Source of the DNA: Thamnaconus septentrionalis
Lineage: Eukaryota; Chordata; Actinopteri; Tetraodontiformes; Monacanthidae
Assembly: GCA_009823395.1 (NCBI GenBank)
Contig: CM020501.1
Span: 355,361-419,360 of the forward strand
Direction: 5' to 3'
Length of the DNA: 64,000 bases
The notes under the pieces were generated by a model that searched no databases, was not told the origin of the DNA, and saw nothing but the letters and a program-made list of their open reading frames with translations. How positions within the stretch are numbered: position 1 is the first letter of the stretch; each line of letters starts with the position of its first letter. The position numbers were made by a program, and so were the translations under genes. This document shows positions 45,890-64,000 of this stretch, piece after piece.

Positions 45890-47875
45890 GAATTAAAGCT
45901 GCAAGCAGCGTTTGCGGGACTGAGCCGCCGTGGCCGACGCGACCCCCGATGACCCACGATGACCCCCGACCCCTGCCGACGCCTGTCGGGCGCCAATGTC
46001 CTCTGCCGACGCTTGGCGACATCTGCTGAAAGAAGTCTATGCAAATAATGCAGATTTTTCAAAGTATTTTGAATATTTTTTTTGGAAGATGTTGTCAAAT
46101 ATAAATTATAGGCCTTAATGAGACAAACACGTGGGTGTTTGAATGACGTCTGTATGACTTCCCTAAAGGAAACTGCAGCTATTTATGTATGTGTTCAGAA
46201 AGAGGGAGAAGAGGTCTAATTAATCATCATAAGCCAGTGTATGGAAATGATGCAGATTTTTCACCTGCATTTTTTGATTTTGTTGGGGTTTTTTTTGGAT
46301 GAGGCTCTCAAATGTAAAATATAGGCGTTGATGAGACAAACACGTCAGTGTTTGAATGACGTCGTAGCACTTTTGTAAAGGAAACTGCAGGCATTTGTGT
46401 GTTGAAAACCTGGACAAGAGGTGTAATCATGATATGCCTTTGTATGCAAATGATGCTTATTTTTACCAGCTTTTTTTTTTAAGTGGCTGTGAAATGTAAA
46501 ATATAGGTCTTGATGAGACAAACACGTGGATGTTTGAATGACGTCTGTAGCACTTTCATAAAGAAAACTGCAGCCATTTACAGTATGTGTAAAGGAGGAG
46601 AGCAAGAGACAGGCGTGAGGGGCTCCCAACCTGCAGGAGCAGAGTCAGCGCCGCTAGCTCCGTTAGCTCCGCTTTTGCAAGCATGGACATCTAAGCTCAG
46701 AACTCCGCCATTTCGGCGTCTACAGGAAAGATATTGGTATCTTCTTTTAGCTAAGAGCTTCAGCTATCTAACTATGTATAGGTATCCGGGGTGTGAGTAA
46801 CGGTGTAGGCGTGGCGAGTGAAAATACGAACTTCGTTTTTTTTCGTTCAGGCGATCTCAAACAACTCGAAATATTTAACTTCCTGTTTGTTGGATGCCAA
46901 AAATTAGAGCGTACGCGGCCTAGAGCTTGACGAGACGAACGCGTGGATATGTGTTTCACCAATTTTCGATGTCCCTAGAGGGCGCTAGGTGCATTTTTAG
47001 TTTTCTGGTGTGTTTTTTGGATTTTGGTCAGTTTTGACATGCATCAACTTTACAGGGTTATAAAATGAAAACGGTGCAACGCATCCGGACCATTCTTTTT
47101 ACGTTGACCTTCTGAGAGTCTAGTCTGTGTAATACAAAAGGTTTGAAACTTGCAGCATTGACGGTTAGTCGAGTACTGTCACTGTGGATGATTTCAAAGA
47201 AGAGGAAATAGCTAACTTCCGGTTTGCCAGGGGTCAAATGTCAAAGTGTCAGAATGTAGGTCTGTATCCAAGGAACGCGTGGGTTTTTGTCCCATGTCGT
47301 TTCGACCTTCCTAGAGGGCGCTAGAGGCATTTTAATTTTTCAGGGGATTTTGAGCGATTTTGGTACTTTTCAATGTGCGTCGACTTTGGAGGGCCGTTGC
47401 ACGAAAACGGTTTTAAAATTGAATGTTTTTTTTGATGATTCCGTGGATTGAAGGTACAGTCTATGTCATACTGAATTTTCAAGGCCGTCGGACTTGCGCT
47501 TTCTGAGCCTTGTGTTTTCACTCTTTTCCAAAGAAGTGACGATAGCTCACTTCCGGTTTGTGTGGGGTCAAAGGTCAGCACATCAGAAAATAGGTCTGGA
47601 TTGCCCGCACGCGTGGGTGTTGGCCCCATGTCTCTACGACCTTCCTAGAAGAAGTTAGTTTTTAACGTGAAATCAAAAAAGTGGAAATAACTCACTTCCT
47701 GTATGTCGGACGATATAAGTTAGAGCGTACGAAATGTCGGGCTTGACGAGACGAACGCGTGGAATTTTTCCCCATATTTTTTCGACCTTCCTAGTGGAAG
47801 CTAGGTCCCATTCTAACTTTTGGATGCCTGTAGGGGGCGCTAGAGAGTGGAATTTGGCAGGCTCAGTCCCGAATT
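45890..47875. repeat. interspersed element of diverged internal repeats
   Basis: It begins with the fish-repeat wording ATTAAAGCTGCAAGCAGCG and is bounded by an exact 12-bp inverted pair, CGGGACTGAGCC (45915-45926) and GGCTCAGTCCCG (47860-47871). Inside, a first set of units starts ATGAGACAAACACGT at 46118, 46331 and 46512. A second set carries ACGCGTGG, CGACCTTCCTAGAGGGCGCT and ACTTCCGGTTTG at about 46930-46985, 47273-47325, 47606-47650 and 47745-47805. No coding frame. Confidence 0.7.
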
Positions 47876-48521
47876 ATCTTTGTTTGTATTTTTGTAACAC
47901 TTTCTATTACAACTTGCTTTTATTTCTCAGTCAGAAATTTCTGCTCACTTCTAACAAATTTTGCAGCACTGCACCATCCAAAGACCTTTACTGATAGAGA
48001 CGTTGCTCTTACCGTGTGCGTCCGTTTCTCTCACTGAGTGAGGTGCTGAATGAGGTCCTGAAAGAGGTCCTGACTTCTTTTCGGGCTCTGCACAGTTATT
48101 ATGCGGTTTTCTCAAAACTTACTCACTTTGCACTCCAACTTCCAGCAGCTCACAAAGAGAGAGTTAAAGCTGCAAGATGCATCCTTTTTCAGAGGGTTCA
48201 AAAGTGTTTCTCCTGCATGTACTAACTCAAATCCTATCAATAAAACTGTCAAACAGGCAAGAATATCCCATTTCTCAAAACTCATCACAGACAATAAAAA
48301 CAACCCTAAATTTCTTTTCTCCACCTTCAATCTTTTAACCAATGCCAATTAAAACAAACAAACAAACACAGAGGCACCAACAGATGCCCTCTGTGAGGAC
48401 TTTGCAGACCACTTCGAAAGTAAAATTGGTGACATTAGGCCCAGTCTTTCAACTCATCAAAATCAAATTTTTAACACATCTGGACAGCCGCTTTTATCAG
48501 AGGAAACACTGGATAGTTTTG

Positions 48522-51502
<2,981 letters not shown>

Positions 51503-52474
51503 TTTGCCCTGGTTGATGCAAGGACATTTGGTCGAGTTTTCTCCCAAGTAAAGTCCACAACCTGCCTTTTAGACCCAATTCCCACATTACTTTTAAAGAC
51601 ATTTTATGGATTCTTTAAGGAGCAGATTTTAAACATTGCAAATTGCTCTCTTCAGACGGGTGTTTTCTCCGTCTCTTTTAAAACAGCGGTGGTGAGGCCC
51701 CTTCTGAAGAAGAGCAATTTAGAACTTAACATTTTTAATTACTACAGACCTGTATCCAACCTACAATTTTTAAGTAAGATTTTAGAAAGACTGTTTTTTG
51801 ACCAAGTAAATGATTTTTTAAATACGAACAATATTTTAGATAAATATCAATCTGGTTTTAGAATGAACCACAGTACTGAGACAGCCCTTTTAAAGATTTT
51901 AAATGACGTCAGGAGTAACGCAGACTCATAAAAACTGACAGTCTTGGTGCTACTGTATTAAAGCACTGCTTTTGATACAGTAGATCACCACAATTTATTG
52001 AATAGACTCAGAAACCTGGTAGGCCTCTCTGGTACTGTTTTTAATTGGGTTCGTTCTTATCTCACAGATCGATGGTTCTTTATAAGTATGGATACATGCT
52101 CCTCCAGAACGCATGAAATTAGGTGTGGGGTGCCCCAAGGGTCAATTTTAGGTCCAATTCTTTTTAATCTTTCCATGCTTCCCTTGGGGGACATCATCAG
52201 GAGACATGGCATCAGCTTCCACAGTTATGCTGATGATACACAGCTGTACATCACTGTGTCTCCTGATGACACAGGGCTATTGATGCCCTTTTTAACTGTA
52301 TTTTAGATATAAAGTCATGGATGGCAGAGAATTTCTAACAGTTCAACCAGGACAAAACTGAGTTTTTACTCATTGGTCCCGAAGACCAGAGAGAGAATCT
52401 TTTACCAGTTCTAGTGAAACATCTTCTGATGCGTAGCTGGGGCACATCATCAGTGATGGACCTGAGGTCATGGG

Positions 52475-52865
52475 ATGTTTCGGGCCTTTCGAACATCAGA
52501 CACCCTCTCTCAGGCGGCTCAGCTGAGGTTCATGATGCCTCAGCTTGTGCCCCAGCAGCATTCAACAGGGTCCCCTTTCTCTGGCAAAGAGGGGCATGCT
52601 GGTGTATCGACCAAACCCCAGCAGTGCAAGTTGGAAGGGCTGGGAAGTACATCGTAAACAGCCTGGACCAAGAACTTTATGCGGTGTGGCTTTGCCCTCC
52701 AGAGGTCAGCCCACGAGATCTTCCTCTCCGCAACTTGCTCCCATCTCGTCCAGGCGCCTTGCTGTCTCAATCCCACTGCTCTGCTGGATCTCTCCTCCTC
52801 CACCGCTGCTCTCACCTCATCCTGGACTAGCTGCCTCCGTTCCTTTCCCCGAGCCTTGTCCAAAC
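52475..52865 (-). mobile_element. fragment of another non-LTR element, inserted in the LINE
   Basis: On the minus strand the frame 52863-52543 reads QGAWTRWEQVAERKISWADL, FLVQAVYDVLPSPSNLHCWG and PACPSLPEKGDPVECC. This resembles the C-terminal region with a CxxC-like zinc motif of site-specific fish retrotransposons (R2/NeSL-like). It interrupts the plus-strand LINE between its RT and C-terminal regions. Confidence 0.65.
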
Positions 52866-54454
52866 GGGGGGATTATTGTAATGCCCAGCTCTCTGGTCTT
52901 CCCAAAAAAAAGTATAAATAGTCTACAAATCTTACAAAACTCAGCCGCACGTGTGCTGACGAGGACCAGAGGACAGGATCATATTACACCACTTTTAAAG
53001 TTGCTGCATTGGCTCCCCATCTGCTTCGGGATCGGTTTTAAGGTTCTCTTATTAGTTTTTAAATGTCTAGGGCCGTCTTATCGATGTGACCTGCTTTTAT
53101 CATATCGACCCTAAACACACAGTGAGGCTGCATTCAGCCGTTTATGGCTCTTACCAGTGGAACAGCCTGCCAGATGACCTCAGGACCACAGAGACTGTTG
53201 ATATTTTTTAAAAGGAAGCTTAAGGCACACCTTTTTAATCTGGCTTTTAACTGATTTCTTTTACTCTTATTTCTCTTATTTGACTATTCTTATGCCTTTT
53301 GTTGCCATTGAAGATTTTTAGATATTTTAATTATTGCCTCTTTTTATCCCACTGTCCAAATCTAAGTTGTTGTTTTGTTTTTTTTAACTCCAGCGTTTCC
53401 TCATGGGGGCCCTCCAAGCTGGGAGTTGTGTCTAGTCTGCCTACAGCGACGTCGTTTTGGAAATACCTCATGCCCGGAAGACTGGGGGGCTCTGCATTTG
53501 TGGAATCTGCCTTGGTCTATCCGGGCTGGGGTCAGGTGTGGAGGGAGGGGTCTCTGTGGCGGTGCTCCCTGCGGATGCAGACTATGGTGCCTCTCTGTGT
53601 GGATGGCCACCCATTAGTGGCCTTTCCTCACCAATATCCTTAGTGCCAAGCTATCCTACCAACATGTGTGTGAGAATGAGTGTGGGCGTATGCGTGTGTG
53701 CGTCTGTGTGGAGGGGCGGGTCCAGATGAGGGGGTGGGAGGGATGAGCCTATATTTATGTTGCATGTCTCAGCATTTTATTTTTGTTTTATCTTGTGAAG
53801 CACTTTTTGTTGCAGTCGTTTGCATGAAAAGTGCTATATAAATAAAGCATAAATCTGGGCCATCAGCAATCACTGCTTCTCCTGTTCCTCCTCCCTCTGT
53901 TGTGTTTTACAAATTAGTTTGAGAACTTGTGATGCTTGGTAATTTTTTTTTCATAAGACTACCTTTCAGTTTTGTAAATAATGATTATATGACAAGTCTT
54001 TCCTTTAGGTTGAAATGTATTTGAGAATTAGGTGACCCATTTAACATAAATGTTATGCTGTTGGTTGTTAAAACCTGGATAAACGATATTTATTTTACTT
54101 TCATTTTTACTTTACTTCATTTTTATTTTTCAGTTTTCCCCCTGAGGGATTGCCACCTTCCTGTGGTCAGGGGGTTTGCGTGCCTCAGTGACCCTAAGCC
54201 TTATACAAGCAGGAGCTTTAATCTTCAGGTGGGACACCCAAGTTGGACAGGTCTTAGCTGAGAGCTGAGATGTGGTCACAAAGCTAACAAATCATGTTTT
54301 CCACGGTCAAGTCACTTTTTATATGAACGTGAACGTGGAAACGGGCATACGACCGGTTTTTTGTGCATACCTTTTGTACATGAGGCCCCTATTCTCACCT
54401 GGTTAGCTGGTGGAGGTGAGACATCACAACTCAATTCCAGCTTAGAAAAGATGT

Positions 54455-54460
54455 TTTATT
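54455..54460 (-). terminator. candidate zdbf2 polyadenylation signal
   Basis: TTTATT on the plus strand (AATAAA on the minus strand), 240 bp downstream of the zdbf2 stop codon. Confidence 0.5.
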
Positions 54461-54699
54461 CAGCAACAACAATAATATTAAATAACAAAGTCAAACTGAA
54501 GTATCAAAACACATGAAAGCAGATAGAAGAAACAGTGTTTTCCCCTGAGACCTGCTGCTTGTGTTCCAGCTGCCAATAAACCATCTGGTCAAAAATAAAG
54601 TCAAAGGTCAAACGGAGACTGAAGTTGTCGATTTTTAACTGAAAACTAACTTGACCTTTAACCTTCAGGACACCCAGGAAAAATGTCACTTCATGCTTT

Positions 54700-61912
<7,213 letters not shown>

Positions 61913-62042
61913 CCTGTCACTCAGCATCATGTTAAAGGAATTTAAAACACTTTACAGAAAAAAGAAAAACAAATCATTATCAGTTACTATTACATTATCA
62001 AGCAAACTCACCTGCTGGCAGCCTCCACCTTCCTGTCAGCTA

Positions 62043-62095
62043 CAAACACACACACACACACACACACCCTCAGGGCTCATCGGACTGATTAGCTG

Positions 62096-62140
<45 letters not shown>
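62043..62140 (+). repeat. (CA)n and (TG)n microsatellites
   Basis: CA at 62043-62068 and TG at 62099-62140, oppositely oriented and separated by 30 bp. Confidence 0.95.
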
Positions 62141-62142
<2 letters not shown>

Positions 62143-62144
62143 AC

Positions 62145-62185
62145 CTTTCTCTGAGGAGTGTGACATGCTTCTACTTGCTGAAACT
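62145..62185 (-). other. candidate 5' noncoding exon of zdbf2
   Basis: On the minus strand an exon bounded by TTTCAG|AG and AAAG|GTAAAC. It cannot be joined in frame to the MWEEPEMG exon, so if used it is 5' UTR. Confidence 0.3.
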
Positions 62186-62303
62186 CTGAAACACAGAAGA
62201 AACAATCCAGGTCACCTGCACTAGTTGGGTTCAAAGGTCACCTTCACTCAGTCAGAGTCACAGGTCACCTGAGGCTGAAGGTCTGTGGGGAGAGGGGCCT
62301 CAC

Positions 62304-62381
62304 CTGGGGGCGGCGTGCTGTCACTCCAATCACAGGGCTCCATCCCATAACTGAGGTGAGCCGCTGGGACGTTCCATGAGA
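62304..62381 (-). other. candidate further 5' noncoding exon of zdbf2
   Basis: Bounded by CCTCCAG| and CCCCAG|GTGAGG on the minus strand. No in-frame continuation to the zinc-finger exon was found. Confidence 0.3.
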
Positions 62382-62399
62382 CTGGAGGAAATGAGTCAG

Positions 62400-62930
62400 T
62401 CTGATTCACACGGACGGAGCTCTAGCAGCACGACTCTTTTTAATATTTTTATTTATTTAATTTTGTATAGTTGAATAGTTGTTTCATTTTAATTATTACC
62501 TATTTATGAATGTGTTTCGGGGGCTACGTGTCCTTGTGGGTATTTCTCTTGCTACTGGACACCTGAACATTAATAAAGTATCTATTTAATTGCTGCTGCG
62601 GGCGACATGATAAGTTGAACCTATGTTGTCACAGACGTTGATCAACAGAATTACCACAGAAGAAACACAACAGTACTTTCGGTCATGCTGATAATCGAAC
62701 TGTTGCTCGGAATATTTGTCTCCTAACCAATAAGACCAGTCAGTGACACTCATGCGCCTATGTTGGAATATGAGAGAAGCTTCTAGAATAAGGAAGTCGG
62801 GGAAGACCCGAAACCGCTATGAATCGATTCCATATTCTTCAAACTAAAGACTAAGATGTGCAAAATGAAGTGATTGGCTGACGGGATGACCTGCGCAATG
62901 ATTGGCTCGTTGCTGCTAACTAGCGCGAGC
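62400..62930. other. no gene recognised
   Basis: AT-rich then mixed sequence between the candidate zdbf2 5' exons and the GC-rich block. Confidence 0.35.
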
Positions 62931-63340
62931 GCTACCAGTTCCGATGTAAACATGTCCGTAACTGTCGGATAAAAGGCAGTTTACGAAAAATCAGTAAGGC
63001 GCTGGTGACGTCAACGCTGCTGTGTGTGTAGCTAGCAGTTAGCATGCTGTCGGGCGGACGGGTCGCTAGCGGCCCGGGGGCTGTGGAGAAGCCCACTTTC
63101 AATAGACTCCACCTGCTGCTACGGACCGCAGACTCGGTTCTTCACCTTCCCCGCTCACTTGTGATATTTCTTCCGTCTTTCACGCCTCCGCCGAGATGCT
63201 GATGTTCCCGCCAGTCTTCTTCTGCGGCAGGACGTCCGTCCAACAGACGGCAGTGTTGCCGCCTTGCGGCAGTGGAAGGTCCTGCACTTCGGTTTCTCCA
63301 CCAGCTAGTGTGACACCAAGTGGCCTTCGGGTGTAACTGC
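62931..63340. promoter_or_regulatory. GC-rich block, presumed zdbf2 promoter, with a CRE
   Basis: CpG-rich sequence upstream of zdbf2 containing the CRE palindrome TGACGTCA (63006-63013). A plus-strand 52-aa frame (63044-63202, MLSGGRVASGPG) has a fair start context but matches nothing I know, so I do not call it a gene. The inference rests on position and composition. Confidence 0.35.
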
Positions 63341-63457
63341 ATTTCATGAACATCCTACGGCATCACACAAAACACCAAGCGAGCCAAGTGACGTCACGTG
63401 TCGCCCTGATGACAATCAATGAAAATGAAAACAACAGACTGCTTTTGTTTGACTGGT

Positions 63458-63463
63458 TTTATT
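63458..63463 (-). terminator. eef1b2 polyadenylation signal
   Basis: TTTATT on plus (AATAAA on minus), 12 bp after the eef1b2 stop codon: a very short 3' UTR, as is common for ribosomal/elongation-factor genes. Confidence 0.65.
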
Positions 63464-63474
63464 TTGGAGCATGT

Positions 63475-63561
63475 TCAGATCTTGTTGAAAGCTGCCACAT
63501 CCATGGACTGGACATAGTCCTCGAACTCGGAGATCTTCTCCTCCAGGATGTCTGTGCCCAC
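63475..63561 (-). CDS. eef1b2: elongation factor 1-beta, last coding exon (partial gene)
   Basis: On the minus strand, after the acceptor CTCTGCAG at 63562, 28 codons read [18 protein letters not shown] then [10 protein letters not shown] and stop. This is the conserved C-terminal end of the EF-1 beta guanine-nucleotide-exchange domain, whose last residues contact eEF1A during GDP/GTP exchange. The exon boundary before VGTD agrees with the phase-0 junction expected in the family. The rest of the gene (about 200 residues) lies upstream beyond position 64000. Neighbourhood with zdbf2 and dytn matches mammalian 2q33. Confidence 0.93.
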   Translation of the reverse strand: MGTDILEEKISEFEDYVQSMDVAAFNKI

Positions 63562-63619
63562 CTGCAGAGCGCCAACTACAGGTGAGTCCAGCATCACATG
63601 ACACCCACAGTGACTTGTG

Positions 63620-64000
63620 CTGTGTCTCAACTCAGGGTCTGCACCCTTCAAACCGAGTGCCCTCCGTCTGAAGGAAGCGTTCTTCGAGGACCCAGCCTAG
63701 GACGGACCAAGCCCCGCCTCCCCGGTAACCACCCAAGACGGTCTAGCCTTCGGCGTATTTCCTGGTTGCGTAACCGTGGTTCCCTCCTGCTGGCCAACCC
63801 CAGAAGTGACATTTTCATAGCATCAAGCTAACCATTGGTTCGCAATTTATACAAATTGTCTTTGCCAGTACATGCCGCTAATTTCAGCTGACTTCCCAGG
63901 ATCCCACGATGCTTTGCAGCAGCACGCAGATCATCATGGGATACATAAGTACGCGAAGGAGTCGCAGTGCATCCTTGGAAATCGGCTAAAACGAGGGCGC
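63620..64000. other. eef1b2 intron with repeat-like sequence
   Basis: 63625-63730 carries the repeat-like wording GTCTCAACTCAGGGTCTGCA and CCCAGCCTAGGACGGACC, typical of short fish interspersed repeats. 63895-63985 contains CATCATGGGA/ATCCCACGATGC segments. No further eef1b2 exon was found before the window edge. Confidence 0.4.

Noticed and set aside
63044..63202. 52-aa plus-strand frame with MLSGGRVASGPG start
   Set aside because: No recognisable homologue, short, and inside a GC-rich promoter-like block. It could be a first exon of an unknown gene, but there is no support.
63890..63960. Possible C/D-box snoRNA in the eef1b2 intron (minus strand ATGATGA and CTGA)
   Set aside because: Mammalian EEF1B2 introns do host snoRNAs, but the boxes here lack a convincing terminal stem and the sequence looks like a dispersed repeat. 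A structure-based snoRNA search would settle it.

Overview
The window looks like a teleost fish chromosome segment, probably a percomorph. It has compact vertebrate intron-exon genes, very dense (CA)n/(TG)n microsatellites, minisatellites in introns, and typical fish transposons (Tc1, hAT, L2/Maui-like and L1-like LINEs, Ty3/gypsy). No RNA genes, CRISPR arrays or prokaryotic features were seen. All gene models were assembled by hand from reading frames, AG/GT splice signals and family knowledge. In all five complete models the summed exon lengths are divisible by three and end in a stop codon.

Layout: 1-6400 is gene-free and holds LINE reverse-transcriptase pieces, dispersed repeats and a MITE-like element with inverted ends. 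7004-10838 (+) is fndc4, a secreted/transmembrane FNIII protein. 13160-20045 (+) is melanophilin (mlph), with a possible MITF-type M-box upstream. 21093-32605 (+) is lrrfip1; its introns hold a 3.0-kb hAT element that contains a gypsy pol remnant. 33200-38600 is intergenic and repeat rich, with a ~1.9-kb inverted-repeat element. 38651-40140 (-) is a CD59-like Ly6/uPAR GPI protein. 41441-44766 (+) is dystrotelin (dytn). 44876-54389 is a 9.5-kb transposon nest bracketed by perfect 18-bp inverted ends; it holds an internal repeat array and an L2-like LINE split by an LTR insertion that is itself split by a Tc1 element. 54700-61912 (-) is zdbf2, with a decayed L1 in its last intron. 63475-63561 (-) is the last coding exon of eef1b2, which continues beyond the window.

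EEF1B2, ZDBF2 and DYTN are near neighbours on human 2q33, and MLPH and LRRFIP1 are close on 2q37, so the window joins two blocks that are separated in human. The genes do not form one pathway. mlph links Rab27a melanosomes to myosin Va. lrrfip1 is a coiled-coil Flightless-I/nucleic-acid-sensing adaptor. The CD59-like protein would protect cells from complement. dytn is a dystrophin-family ZZ protein and eef1b2 is a translation elongation factor. The most unusual sequence architecture lies in the transposon nests, where insertion order can be read from target-site duplications.
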